A stretch of DNA of 64,000 nucleotides from Paragordius varius (Eukaryota; Nematomorpha). Below are positions 1-12,130 of the stretch, piece after piece. Position numbers and translations under genes: made by a program. Location: the NCBI GenBank assembly GCA_964247055.1, contig OZ176054.1:10540001-10604000 (forward strand). The letters run 5' to 3'. The notes under the pieces are model-generated. The model was not told where the DNA came from. It ran no database searches and worked only from the letters and a program-made list of their open reading frames with translations. Within the stretch, counting starts at the first letter, position 1. Each line of letters starts with the position of its first letter.

Positions 1-29
1 AATCAAAGCTGGATTATCCAGCTTTGATT
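1..29. repeat. Perfect 13-bp-arm palindrome inside a coding exon
   Basis: The arms AATCAAAGCTGGA and TCCAGCTTTGATT are separated by TTA. It lies inside the open frame of the minus-strand gene, where it encodes the end of the basic patch and the following residues. It could be a chance coding palindrome, or the tip of a longer structure cut by the window edge. Confidence 0.6.
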
Positions 30-695
30 TCCTTCCTGTTTTTTGGGGTTTCGTTTCGATGCCCAAAACCATCTCTCGCCTAAATTTGTTGATGGCTGGA
101 ATAGACATATCCAATTTATCAACAAATTCCCGAGATGGTTTTTCGTTTTCAAATGGATTCGAAAATATTTTGTATGCCTTTTTAATTTTCTCTTCTGTCC
201 AAAAATGATAATCTTTATATTAAAGAGAAATATACTTCTTTTAACTGGAATATCATTACTAGGAGTTTCATCTGCTACCGTATTATTTAAAATACCTAAA
301 AATTATAAAAAAAATAACCCAAGGAGTCGTTATATGAATCTTGAGGACCATCATTAGCATTTGAGCAAACACTAAAATTTGATTCTTCTGAAATTACGTT
401 ATAATCATTATTATGATTGCTGATATCCTCACAGAAATCATAAATATTGGGTTCATGAATAGTTGGTTCTGGATCTTAACATTGATTATAATTATGTACC
501 CTGTGCTATAACTGAATCAGGAAGAATTGCTGGTGAAGGTGGGCTTTCATTATTATCAAGATTGTCCAATACGTTAATTCCTTGTAAAATACTATCCATT
601 TTATAAGTGGGATATTTTTGCAAAAAATATAAAAAATAACTCATAGGAAAATTACCATACATCTTGTTTTTTTCAAATTTAGTAAAAAAACACAT
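1..695 (-). CDS. Unidentified gene, 5' part; possible SANT/HTH-like DNA-binding protein with three mini-introns
   Basis: Exons read on the minus strand at 695-500, 474-319, 295-236 and 212-1, joined by introns of 25, 23 and 23 nt (475-499, 296-318, 213-235). Every intron begins GT and ends AG, and none is a multiple of three, so the frame stays open only if all are removed. The first exon has Met codons at 695 and 662; which one starts translation, or whether an upstream exon exists, is open. The product begins with a Tyr/Phe-rich segment, then an acidic Asn/Asp/Ser-rich linker. The last exon encodes a basic helical segment beginning HFWTEEKIKKAYKIF, with SREFVDKLDMSIPAINKFR further on and a basic TGRKSKLD patch. 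The WTEE start recalls SANT/Myb repeats and the second part a helix-turn-helix, but I do not recognise the family. A transposase N-terminus is an alternative. The gene continues past the left edge. Confidence 0.6.
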
Positions 696-3067
696 TTTTT
701 TCTAGTAATTACACCATGTACGACCCTTAATAAATGTTTTCTGTTGTTTCTACTTACACAATTTTTTAACCATGTGCTATTCTTTTCTTTTTTTTAACTT
801 TTCATAAAAAAATTTATAACATACATTTGTTTATGTTACTGTATGTTATTTAGACTTATTATATTAAAATGTGGAATGTATGGTTGAGAAAACTTATTAT
901 TTAAATGGTTGATGATCATAAAATGAAGGCCAACTATTTCCTTTGTCATTTTTTGTAGCGCAAAAAGTTCGATATGAGACTTTTTAATTATTATAGATCA
1001 TTGCAAATAACTGACCGTTTAATTTTAATCTTTCTTATCAGTTCAATTTAAATATTTTTAATACCTTGTAAATAGTATGTATGGATGATGTTTTTTGCAA
1101 ATTTGGTATTTATATATTTACATAAACCTGAAACGAAGTTTTTTTAATCAATCATCCAAATGGTATTTACACATTTTAATGGTAGATATAGTGTTATTTG
1201 TGTATATGGTAAATGATGTAAGGTATATTGTGCTGAGTTAACATAAATTTTCGAGTTTTAAATAGTAAATTACCAATATATTTATTTTAAACAAAAATAT
1301 TTTTTTAATGAAACATTTCGATGAATATATGATACTACAATGAATTTTTTATGGGTCTGTTATATTTGTTAAGGAATGAATCCAAAACAATCCTAGCCTG
1401 GTAATAATACATATAATAATTATATAATAGCTAAAAATAAATTTTATTTTTTTTGGAAGTAATAATAGGTTGACAAAAACCATATTTTTGCATTTTTTAA
1501 GTTTTTTTAAATCATTAGTAATATATAAAGCAACTGGCAGTTTCTTTATAAAAATTTATTATGCAATCAATATTGTTTTGGGCAAAATTGCAAATAGGGG
1601 AAAGGCTGATTAAGCCATAGTGATTTTGCTTATCATATTTAATAAAATTAGGATTTTAGGGAAGTCCTTATTTTCAATTTAAATAGAATAAACTAAAAAT
1701 TGTCTCTCTCTTTTTATGTGACAAAAATGCGACATATATTTTACATATTTAGATACGAACAACTTACATACTTACATTATGTTTCATGGCAGTGCTATAA
1801 AACATGTATGTATTTAGTATATATATAATATGTAAAATAATGTGTTAAATTTTATCATTTATGCATAAATATAGTTAGTTTTTTATTTATTTATAGTTTT
1901 AGTCTGTTAAGTTAATAGTTAGTTTTTTTGAGGTGACCCTGACTTGTATTAAATATTTATTTCTCTTATAAAATGTATATACATGTTATATCATAAATAT
2001 TTAAAACATTGTTACTTGTAGCGATGTACCTTAAAAATTATGGCAGCTATTATATGAATAAAATATGAGCCATCTTAATTATTTTTTCCCCGCTACCAAA
2101 TTTTTTTTGTCTGAAACCAAAAAAACGTTAAATGTCTAAAAAAGCACATGGTTTTACGTTTGTACTTCATTTACAAAAATACAGTGGGCATTAACGTTGT
2201 CACTGTTTTATATGCTTTTAAGTATTTAAATAGTTTGATAAGTAGTCTTTTGCTTTTCGAAAAGAATTTCTTAAAAGTTTTATAAATTTTATGGTGCTAG
2301 TTTTTACGGTTTTTTTCACGAAAATGTCTTTTAAAAGACAAACTTTATTAATATTTAGTTTAGTAGTTTAAAACATCACTCTCGTACCCATCTTAAAATT
2401 TGCTTTATGTATATTTACATATAAAATGGGTAGTTGCTCATACACAAGCGTCATGCTCTACAATTTTTGAACATTAGTGTTTTTGTTAACCAAATATGTA
2501 TTCATGCCCACCCCCCCTCTAATATAATCATTTTTACCTTTATACACACATATTTACATAAGACGATTTTTTTGAAAACACAAAAGATAGAGTTTATTTC
2601 ATTCATTTTAGTTTATATTTTATTTTGTTTTTAAGAGCGCGCGCACACATCCCGTTTTATTCTAAGTTTGATCCCCAACAAGAAATTATCATAAAAATTT
2701 GATTATAAATTATTATTATAACTTTTTCAATATATCTCTTTTTACAGAATCTTATATTCCTGTCCATCCACATCAAACAGAAGCCATCTTTTCATCAAAA
2801 AACTTTTCTTAATAATACTCTAATTAGTTTGCATCTTAATTAACAAACTTTACAAGAATCCATCAATCCACAAAAGAGCAAAACACAGAAACTAAAAAAC
2901 TATTGGAAATTTTTTTGCTCCTCTTTTCAAGATAAATAAATCAATTAAATTATTGTGAGAGTACATATCAACGAACGTCCTCTATACAATAGTTTGTGGT
3001 TATAAGTGACTTTTTTTTCCCAACATTGGATTCCAACAATTTCAAGCGCAGCTAAAAAGTGTGATAC
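696..3067. other. Intergenic AT-rich region, likely holding the TENT5 5' leader
   Basis: No coding exon was recognised. It separates two divergent genes, so promoters of both probably lie here. A pyrimidine stretch ending in ACAG near 2748 could be the acceptor of a 5' untranslated exon of TENT5, but this cannot be settled from sequence alone. Confidence 0.4.
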
Positions 3068-5992
3068 ATGGCCACCATTGTTAACAATAATAATAGTTGC
3101 AATATCATTAAAAATCAGAAGAATAAAAAATTATTCATAAACAATGATAAGAAAAATGACCCAATCCCTCATCACGGTACTAAGGACAAAGTTAATCCAC
3201 ATCATCTTCAGCAAACAAATGCTAATGAAAACAATGTTGTAGTCCAAAAAAACGATGAAACATTGAACAGTCACCTAGCAACACATCAACTCCGGCCAGG
3301 TCAATGTAAAGCATTATGTGATTTACTTTGTTCCCCTGTTTATATTCATGCACAGGGGAGTTCGACTAATGGCTCCTCAGTAGCAGACGGTTTTCCTGAG
3401 ATTCAAATCACACTCATTGATGCCATCATAAGAGTCAAGGAAAGGCTTGAAGCCATTGGTATACCCGTAACTGATGTTCGTGTTAATGGTGGTGCTGCCA
3501 GTCACACGTTAAGTGCCGATTTACTTTTGTCACCTTTGGGGAAAATGACTGATAAAGTTGATGGAGACAAACAGCAAACACAACAACAATATTTCAATTA
3601 CAATGATCTCGATTTGTTGTTTTTTATTACGCTCAAGAGTGGGAAAGATTTGGAGCGAATTAAAAATGTTGTCCTTGACTTGATTGCTAAATTGTCGATA
3701 GATGCTTCAAAGACATCATCCTCTGCATTTTCTGGCTCAGAAGAATTCACTTATCAAGATTTCCCACCGTTAGAATCTGTTGATGACAAAAGCTTAGCTT
3801 GCAAAAAGGGAAGAAAACCAAAAAATGCATTCCGGAAAAATTTCTATAACACGGTTGACAATGTGTCAGGCCCCTTATCTCCCATGTCCAAATATATACA
3901 AAACCAAGGGATATATGCCAACCGATCTCTCATTCGCGAACTGTACGTTCACAAAATGGTCAAAGTGTGCTCAGGTCATGATGTTTGGAGCCTCATTGCG
4001 CTCAATAATTTGATGGGTCGGAATTTGGAGTTTAAGTTTGTTAGCACTATGCGTAGACAGTTTGAATTTAGTGTTGATTCGTTTCAGATAATTCTAGATC
4101 CTATTCTTAATGTGGCTCAAGACTTTCTACGGGACAGCGAAACATCATCGGAATTTTCACAAGAGTTGCTGAAAGAGAAAATTAAAACGATACCCATCTA
4201 TTGTGAAAGCGTATACGGAGATTATACATTAGCCGAAAAACACTTAAGGGAACGGCATATAGCTACGGTAAGACCTGAAGAAATCAGAGGTGGTGGGCTT
4301 TTAAAATATTGCCATTTATTGGTTCAAGGTTTTAAACCAGAACCGTCCACAGACTTTAGCTCACTAGAAAAGTATATGTGCAGCCGATTTTTCATAGATT
4401 TTGGAGATGTAACAAAGCAAAAAGCGAAATTGGAATCTTACATTCGAAATCATTTTCCAGCCAGAGAACCCAAAAAAAGTTATGATTATCTGGTTACACT
4501 TTATCGCGTGGTGGATGAAAGTACCGTTTGTTTGATGGGACATGAACGGCGAGAAATTTTAAAATTGATTGAACGATTATTTTATCAAGCCTATTACAAC
4601 GCATTGATTGATTCTAATAACAACATGACTCAGGCCGAATCCAAATCTTCTCTTCCACATAATGTTTTTTCGAAATTACCATTAGGATTTTCAGCAATTC
4701 AGAGGCCAAATTCATTGCCCTTGGATAACAATTGCATGTTTTTATCTACCAATAATTTTAATGACGCCCATTCAAAGTCCAATTTTAACGCTCGTTCGCA
4801 CCAAAAAGAAACAGTCCAAAAATCTAAAATTATGCACCAAAATTTGCCGCTATCAAACGATAAAGCCCAAACCAACATATTGATAGGAAACACCAGCGTG
4901 AATCAATCGTCCTATAGCAATCAATATCTTATCCCGATAACTTCTCAGACCCTTTATTCGCCCATAATATGCTCATTTCCGACTGTTGTTAATAGGTGTG
5001 ATTGTATAAATACCATACCCGTTTCTAAACCAATGGTCGATACTCAACCCCAATCTGCTGTTGGTAACAATACTTTGAATTATATAATTTCATTTATTCC
5101 ACATAATCATCCCATTATTGGGAATACTGGTAATGGTAATGGCATTATATATAATCACGCAAACGCTCAAACTTTTGCTCATGAATATTCTCAAACATCA
5201 TCCACACTCCATCCAACGACACAAGTGATATCGCCTATCTTGACGACGCCAATCCTAATTCCCTTAATTTCATCCGTTAATTCCGCCATACATTCTTCAC
5301 AATATGTTGGTTCACAAACCACTAATTTATTGTACCAGCAACCTACAATATTTCATAACGCCGTTAACTTTATTCATTTGCAAGGAACGGCACCTATTGC
5401 CTCAACTAATAGTGATCTGATCTCACCCGATTCCTTAATCATTGATTCGGTATCCTTACAAAATAAGCCTTTTTGTCCAGATAAAACTAATGATGACAAT
5501 GATATTTCAGGGCTCACCCAGTCTGATATTGAACCTAAAAATAAAAGATCTTACGTGGATGAAAAGATCTGCAATAGAAATCTTCATATTGATGATGATG
5601 ATGATAATAGCAGTAATAGCCGTTTCTCATTCGTTGATGAGGAAGATAGATCATATGCTGATACTCCTGATCTTTCTTCCGTTTTATCCGAGGAGTACAT
5701 TATATCTTCGCCGGATGAACACATTGGATCAACAACAAAATTTTGCTCAACGGCCATCGAGACTAAATCGCCTGCTTGCTCGAATTCAAACATCACATGT
5801 TCCCCCAATAAAATTATAGTTAACGACGACAATGAGCAGACGATAGATATAAATTTGAAGCGTCACATCACAAAGAATATGGATGGCAATAATAAGAATC
5901 AAAATCAATTTAAAGACGATAAAACAATTAGTTTATTACAGGAAACAGCCAATAAACTTGAGATGACCAAACAAAATTTGGGCGAATCTTAG
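3068..5992 (+). CDS. TENT5: TENT5/FAM46 terminal nucleotidyltransferase (non-canonical cytoplasmic poly(A) polymerase)
   Basis: Intronless 974-aa frame starting at ATG 3068 and ending in TAG. Residues about 85-515 form the TENT5 catalytic core. The nucleotidyltransferase signature NGGAASH is at 140-146 and the metal-binding pair in YNDLDLLF is at Asp180 and Asp182. LEFKF (about 320-324) probably supplies the third carboxylate. Strong family blocks follow: RRQFEFSVDSFQI (329-341), ESVYGDY, EEIRGGGLLKYC (404-415), KYMCSRFFIDF (435-445), STVCLMGHERR (485-495). The family adds adenosines to selected mRNA 3' ends. Vertebrate members are about 390-440 aa. This one has an extra charged insert of some 75 residues (about 213-287) after the catalytic strands, an Asn/His/Lys-rich leader, and a disordered C-terminal tail of about 455 residues with an IDDDDD run. 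All catalytic residues I can identify are intact. Confidence 0.95.
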   Translation: MATIVNNNNSCNIIKNQKNKKLFINNDKKNDPIPHHGTKDKVNPHHLQQTNANENNVVVQKNDETLNSHLATHQLRPGQCKALCDLLCSPVYIHAQGSSTNGSSVADGFPEIQITLIDAIIRVKERLEAIGIPVTDVRVNGGAASHTLSADLLLSPLGKMTDKVDGDKQQTQQQYFNYNDLDLLFFITLKSGKDLERIKNVVLDLIAKLSIDASKTSSSAFSGSEEFTYQDFPPLESVDDKSLACKKGRKPKNAFRKNFYNTVDNVSGPLSPMSKYIQNQGIYANRSLIRELYVHKMVKVCSGHDVWSLIALNNLMGRNLEFKFVSTMRRQFEFSVDSFQIILDPILNVAQDFLRDSETSSEFSQELLKEKIKTIPIYCESVYGDYTLAEKHLRERHIATVRPEEIRGGGLLKYCHLLVQGFKPEPSTDFSSLEKYMCSRFFIDFGDVTKQKAKLESYIRNHFPAREPKKSYDYLVTLYRVVDESTVCLMGHERREILKLIERLFYQAYYNALIDSNNNMTQAESKSSLPHNVFSKLPLGFSAIQRPNSLPLDNNCMFLSTNNFNDAHSKSNFNARSHQKETVQKSKIMHQNLPLSNDKAQTNILIGNTSVNQSSYSNQYLIPITSQTLYSPIICSFPTVVNRCDCINTIPVSKPMVDTQPQSAVGNNTLNYIISFIPHNHPIIGNTGNGNGIIYNHANAQTFAHEYSQTSSTLHPTTQVISPILTTPILIPLISSVNSAIHSSQYVGSQTTNLLYQQPTIFHNAVNFIHLQGTAPIASTNSDLISPDSLIIDSVSLQNKPFCPDKTNDDNDISGLTQSDIEPKNKRSYVDEKICNRNLHIDDDDDNSSNSRFSFVDEEDRSYADTPDLSSVLSEEYIISSPDEHIGSTTKFCSTAIETKSPACSNSNITCSPNKIIVNDDNEQTIDINLKRHITKNMDGNNKNQNQFKDDKTISLLQETANKLEMTKQNLGES

Positions 5993-7084
5993 CCAATGTG
6001 CAAGAGACATTTCAAGTTATTTTTAAATACTTGTTTTCTTGGTTTTCATTTATATTGTTTTTACATTTATCAGCCAGTCACATTTTATTTTGCTAACTAA
6101 TATTGGTGTGTTTTATACAAAAACTCAATAACCCTTTTTATTTTAACCTGTCCTATTGGATAAAAATGAGTTACTTAATAACATAAATTTAGTTTTTTGA
6201 AATTTATCATGCCAAGATAATTAATTCAATATACCATATACTATATATTTTCTATAAATCATGTATAACCCCTACACAGTTCATATTATAATATTTTCAT
6301 ATTCCTAAATATGTATATGGTGCTTTATAACACCCTTTTCACATGATTTGAATATATCTGGGAAATTTTTTCTTTATATATCCTAATGCAATCTTAATTC
6401 TTATGTCGGTTACGTCCCCTGGACTTCAAAATTTGTCATTATGCAATAAACATATGTTTATTTATACCATTTTTTTATTTATGATATCAATACTTTTATC
6501 TGTCAATCTTTTCATTGTTTTAGTCATCGAAAAAGGCAAGAATATCATATATTTGTAAGGAAAAGTTAGTTTTGTCAAATTGCAATTATTCACCATCATT
6601 TAATCCCTTCTTTTATTTTCATAAATTTTTTTTGTAATTAAAAATACTTTACATTGATAATTACCTATTTTTCAAACCTCTCTTTACATTTATTCGATAT
6701 ATATATATATATATATCAATGATATTAGATTATTATTATTATAGATCAAATTATATCTTTCTTTTTTGATTATTATAACCTTACAATAATATTTTATTTA
6801 TGAAAATATTTATTATACATGATGAATACATTTCGATTTTCTAAATTATATAACATGTATAATTACAATAATAACATTTATGATGATATTATCGAGCCCC
6901 TAGTTAATCAAACACACAGCTGATATGTTGCAATTTAGAGTTTAATTTACATTCATCACATCACCTGATTTATTCCTTTTATTTGTGAATATATATATAA
7001 ACTTAAAATGAATTAAAAAGCCATTTTATGATAGAATGTCTCATCAATTATTACTTTTTTAGATTCCCACATGATGGAATAATA

Positions 7085-7120
<36 letters not shown>

Positions 7121-7350
7121 AAAAATTACAAAAATATATAAATATACAAAATTATTTTATATTGATTGATCATATATATTGATTGATTACCTAAATAAAT
7201 GTACACAAAAAATTTATATTTGAAATTTGGTCAATTCCATCCGAAATCTTAAGTATAATTTATTAGTAATTTATATTTAATATTTAACCAGAGTCTATTT
7301 AACACGTAAATGCTAAATCCTTTTTTTGTTTTTTCAATTATTTTATTATT
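5993..7350. other. TENT5 3' flank, AT-rich
   Basis: The 3' untranslated region followed by intergenic sequence. It contains (TA)n tracts at about 6697-6716 and 7089-7115. No gene was recognised. Confidence 0.5.
6445..6450 (+). terminator. Candidate TENT5 polyadenylation signal
   Basis: An AATAAA hexamer lies about 450 nt after the TENT5 stop in a T-rich context. Other A/T-rich hexamers are nearby, so the true site is uncertain. Confidence 0.3.
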
Positions 7351-7885
7351 TACCACTTCGATTCAAATTGTGGTATCTAAGTACCCCAGACTAAATTTAA
7401 ATTTTTATTTTTAAAAAACTACTGAAGAAAACGGTCCCAATTTTAATTTATGCTACTATCCTGATAAAAATTATATAAATAAGTCAAAATCATGTCAGAC
7501 TACTTCGACGCCATTTTTATTTTCCAAAATTTTTGCGAAATATAGTGTTTTTTTAATTATAAAAGTAAATTAAAGGTAATTTTTTATTTAAATTACATCT
7601 AACACATTGATAGAAATAGAAAATGTATTTTCAATTTTATCATTCCTCACATGTCACATTGACTAAATTTTTACCTTTCGGTTTTAGATTTTAAGAAGTA
7701 TGAAGTATTTTTGAATAAAAATTTTTATATATTAAGGTTTATAAATGTTATATAAGTGCAAAATTTTGCCCTGGTTTCGATTCCTTTCATATTTTTTAAA
7801 GATTTTAGTTTTAAACAGGCCCGGGGTAACCACCCCAATTTGAATCGAAGGACTAAAATGATTGTATTGTATCCAAGTGCTAAAT
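7351..7885 (+). repeat. Family C dispersed element, copy 1
   Basis: Aligns over most of its length with 37231-37818. Shared blocks are CACTTCGATTCAA at the left, ACTACTGAAG(A/G)AAACGGTCCC, CTACTTCGACGCCATTTTTA in the middle, and AATTTGAATCGAAGGACTAA near the right. The left block reappears inverted near the right end, as expected of a small non-autonomous DNA transposon. No coding capacity was seen. Confidence 0.75.
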
Positions 7886-8053
7886 AATAGACTAAAAAAT
7901 ATTTTTTTATAAATCCCGATTACAAAATTATCCCAGTTCCATATTTTTGTGTAAACGTTACAGACAGCCTATTTTAAAATAAGGATGAAATGTAACAATA
8001 TAAAAATTTGTTTTATGCATCTTTTTATCTGAAAAATTCAAAATCCTTTTAAT

Positions 8054-8530
8054 CTATATATTTATAAAAATGGAAAATGCTGGCTTTGTTATCTGGTACC
8101 GGAAAACCGGAAGACCCATTCAAATCCAAACTTCGAAAAAATTAATCATTAATGAATGCCCCGACAATAGCTTCGCCCTTTTTTTGAAATAAGCCCCCAG
8201 TTCGGGCCCACCCCATGTGAAAAACGGTTTTTTTTTGAAAACAAAAGTCCACAAACGTGTCTTTGAGACAATTTTCTGGAGAACCTGTTGGTCCATTCAA
8301 TTTCAAATATGATTTTTGTTTACTTATTTTCGATTGCGCTGAACACAGTCGTCTCGCTTTTTTGATCTAAGCCCTATTTTTACCCGCTCTCCCCGTAAAA
8401 TGCCATTTTTTTCAAAAAAAAGTACACAAAAATAATTTTTTAAATCTATTTTTCCCCCAAGTAAACAATTTATTAGTTTGAATGCACCGTTTTAAAATTC
8501 CTATAAAATTATATGAGATTTACGCTAGTG
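8054..8530 (-). repeat. Family A dispersed element, copy 1
   Basis: Reverse-orientation copy of the element also found at 57161-57757 and 22985-23342. Shared landmarks are the end CACTAGCGT (8523-8531 on this copy), an ACGGGG tract, the block TCAAAGACACG, the block GGGTGGGCCCGAACTGGGG, and a terminal GCCAGCATTTTCCATTTTTA. It is shorter than copy 3 because the GC-rich segment after ACTAGCG is missing. It is noticeably richer in GC than its surroundings. Confidence 0.8.
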
Positions 8531-8619
8531 ATTTTATATAAATTAAAATGTGAAAATAGGTCTGTTGTACCAAAAATTTATAAAATAGGAGAATTTAAAT
8601 ATTTATATATTTTTAAAAA

Positions 8620-8880
8620 CCACAGTCGTTTTCTAAAATGAAATGTTTTAGGATTTTTTGGTTTTGAATATTCCAAAACTAGTCTGATTCTAGTTCCATT
8701 AAAACGGCAACTATTCCGATTCTTGCTTAGAATTATATATTTCGGATCATCAATGTCTTAAAAGTGAAAACTTTTGCTATGGTTTCAATTCATTCCATAT
8801 TTAAAGTATTAAATATTCAGGCTTAAGGTATCTTAGTGTTGTATCCAATTGTTAATAGACTATAGTTCAAAAAATTAAAT
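8620..8880 (+). repeat. Diverged family C fragment
   Basis: Resembles the right half of family C: a GTGAAAACTTTTGC and GGTTTCAATTCATTCCATA block followed by GTGTTGTATCCAA. Similar right-end fragments occur at about 13800-13870 and 18130-18190, inside SLC18B1 introns. Confidence 0.5.
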
Positions 8881-8901
8881 TGATCACAATCTTTCGACCA
8901 A

Positions 8902-10063
8902 TTAAAAACAGAATCGGAATTCAAAAAAATCTTTAAAACCAACACCATTTGGAATCGTTTTGCGTAAAATATATGGAACCATGTTATGCGTCGGTGTTAC
9001 GCAATCACAATTGGAAAACTCGCGCAAATGCAAAAATTTATATTTAAAAACATCTTTTACCACCTCTTGTGGTTTTTTTGTTATCATGCTAAATTTATAA
9101 ATTAATTTATTTATAATAAATTCGGAAATTTTTTTAATATAAGGCTTAGTTAGTCTCACATCACAACATTTTTGTAAAATGCGTATTTAATTATTATAAA
9201 TTTTCCCGAATATTGCTCAATGTTTGTAAAACTTTGTTAAAAGGGGTAGTTTCTGGTATTGTTGGGAGCTTGAAGTTTATCGACAGATAGCGAATCTATG
9301 GGAAAACTTCCTCCATGCGTTTCTGTATGAACTTTTCGAGATAGCTTTTGCATTCACATAAGATTATTAAAAAAACCAGAATTGGCTCACCACTTAAAGC
9401 ACCTAATAAAATTCAAGCGTAAATACGTGCCAAAATTCTCATGGTTCCTTTAAGTTTTGAGTACGAATCATTCAAAAAAGTTAAACCGACTTTTATTTAA
9501 ATCGCAAATAAAAAATTTAATTCACATTATGCAAAATTATTTTATAGTGCCAATATTAGCATTAAAAAATTCTTAATATATATATATAATGTTTTAGGGA
9601 GAGTTAACCTTTCTATTTAATGTTTTAATCCGAAAGTTACACATTAAATCCATTAATGGCTTATAACCTGAAAATAACACAAAACTCCGTTTAACAATTG
9701 CTGAAAAAATGATGTCTCAGCCAACTTTTTGTTTATAAACGAAATTTTATGATATCATTTTATTTGAACACACTTTTGATTTATAATTAATCCTGATAAC
9801 TATCACTTCTTTAACAAACTTTCTCGCCAACAAATTGTAAAATCTTAAAATGAGTTAATGGAATTTTTCAGCAACATAAAATTATATCGTGAATGCCATA
9901 TGCTTTTGTAAGATTTCAGATGCGAATGTCCATCAACAAAATTTTTTGAAGCAAGTTTTTCGAAAAAATGGTTATGATGTCGTAATCTAGCATATACCAA
10001 AAAAATCTCACTTAATCCCAGCTTTTTTGCGTTTTTAAGGGCACAAGTCCTTTCAACAAACAT
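8902..10063 (-). pseudogene. Possible decayed coding region, family unknown
   Basis: Two open stretches on the minus strand, 10063-9845 and 9159-8902, have less biased composition than random AT-rich DNA (for example EIFLVYARLRHHNHFF and NCDCVTPTHNMVPYILR). A further stretch around 9250-9450 can be read only in pieces. Stops and frame changes separate them, and I found no mini-introns that restore one frame. It could be a relic of a mobile element or an old gene. No family is recognised. Confidence 0.25.
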
Positions 10064-11551
10064 ATATTTAAAATCAACATTAGAGTCAGAACTTATTTAG
10101 CAATACGGGAAATTTACTCTAATTTTGATCAATTACTTAAAAAATTATTAAAATCTAACTAAATATAAAGGCGATTCATTTCTTTCAGAATGCACAATTT
10201 ATTAGAATATATTATGTAATATAAATCAGAGAATTAATGTAAACATTTTACTAAAAACTACTGAAAGGTCAAAAACTTTATAAATAAATGACTTTGACTA
10301 GTAGTGCTATAATTTGTATAAAGATTTTCATCTTAAATACAGTAAAAGACCTACATTTTCAAGGTCACATTCTAAGGTTATGCGTTAAGGAAAATATCCA
10401 AGTAAATACAAAGTTTCAAACCACAAAAATGTTAAAATTTGCACAGTAATTAAACAAATAAATGGTATTGTTATCGGCCGCCACACAAAATATCACAATC
10501 TATTGTATAGCCATTGTATGATTTAATGATTAAGCTAAAAATATAGGTTACTTTCAACATTTCCAATACATATAATATTCGACAATATAATTTTTAAATA
10601 AAAAAAACTTTAAATGTTGACCCAGGTTGATTTTTAAAATATTATTTAGTGTAGGTGTATTCAAGTCTTTGATAGAATTTAGGGTTTGTTAAAAAATTAA
10701 TTTATATAGAATGAATAATAATATCGTAATTTGCGAAAAGTGTGCGGCCTAAAATTAAATAAACATTTTTTCCTAATAAAAACTCTGAATAAAGAACTAC
10801 AATTTTTGACTGTATAGTAATATAAAAAAAACCTTGAAACATAATCAAATTATAATTTGTGCAAGGGTTAAGAGGTGGGTTAGGTCCCTAACAAATCTAA
10901 TGTGTATTAATGACTGGATTTCATTAAAAATAAACCTTAAGCATCTAATTTCATCAGATGATAGACTTGTGTCATAAAATCAAAAAATTATATAAAGTCG
11001 TTTCTGGAGGAATTAAAATATATTTAATGGATACCATATTAGTTCAAAGTTTAACCATATAAAATTATATTATCTTATAATTGAAAAAAAAAATTTTAAA
11101 AAATATTTGATATAATAATTAAGTCTTTTTTGATAATATACAACTTATATGCCTATATAACATCCAAGAAAATATTAAATTTTTTCACGCCAATTTTTAG
11201 ACAATAAGCCTTACAGGATCCTATTAATAATATATATATTTTTACTCTTATTTTAAATAATAGTTGGAAAATTATCAGCACCCATAGTCTAATCTAAAGT
11301 AATATAAATTTTGATTTTTACAGCATATTAAAAATATTTGCTAATTTACGAAAAACCTGATTGCATAATTTGCCAATGATTGTTCCTGTTCCAATAACAT
11401 AAATTTATTGTTTATATATTATTATATAAGTTTGTGTGCAATAAAACCGTTGATCACTAAATTTTGACAATTATTTATGGTTATAATAAGTAATCACAAT
11501 ATCGCTAATTTATTTCCATAAGATCTAAATTTACAAAATGATAAATAAAAT
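10064..11551. other. Intergenic, nothing recognised
   Basis: AT-rich sequence without a credible exon or a repeat that I could match elsewhere in the window. Confidence 0.5.
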
Positions 11552-11738
11552 AGTGTATGCATTTTAATGGTTGCTTATTAAACACACTATAGTAGGGCAA
11601 TTCGCAACACAGTAGTGTATAGTAAAAACAACAAAATATCCTATAAACAATTATTTCCTTTCTTTTTTCCATACATTCCTGCGTTGAAAATTGCCCTACT
11701 ATAGTGTGTTAAATAAGCAAACATTAAAATACATACTG
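11552..11738. repeat. MITE-like element with about 47-bp terminal inverted repeats (family H)
   Basis: The arms read inward as TTGCTTATTAAACACACTAT then AGTAGGGCAATT on the left. On the reverse complement of the right they read TTGCTTATTTAACACACTAT then AGTAGGGCAATT. The outer parts also match (GTATGCATTTTAATG against GTATGTATTTTAATG). TA flanks both ends, which would suit a Tc1/mariner-type insertion. No coding sequence. Confidence 0.85.
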
Positions 11739-12130
11739 TATATTGTACAAGGGAAATGAAATATTTACACATTGAGTACTTAAAACAATAAAGGTTAAAT
11801 TAGTTTGATTTTAAATCTATTTAATAATAATACTGTGTTTTGAGCGATGATTTAAATAAATTTTTTTATAGAGACTAGTTAAATTATTATATACAATAAA
11901 ACAGACTTTCAAACAATAGAACCAAAAAATTTTTTGCCAATATTTTTGCATTTATATTTTGTTATTCTCTTTAATTAGTATTTATTGGTGAAAAGAGTTT
12001 ATTTTATCCTTTTTTTTCAAAAAAAGTATATAAGCCTTTGCGTCTACCAATTCCAATTTTAAATAAAAATGTTTTTTCCCAAAATTATCTAGTTTTTGAT
12101 AGCTAGCCAGCTAGTATGTGTCCACGTATC

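Noticed and set aside
1-29. Terminal inverted repeat of a transposon
   Set aside because: The palindrome is a single compact structure within an open coding frame. Nothing outside the window edge can be seen to pair it with another end.
5442-5832. Open frames on both strands within the TENT5 tail
   Set aside because: Shadows of the low-complexity GAT/AAT-rich coding sequence in other frames; no independent support.
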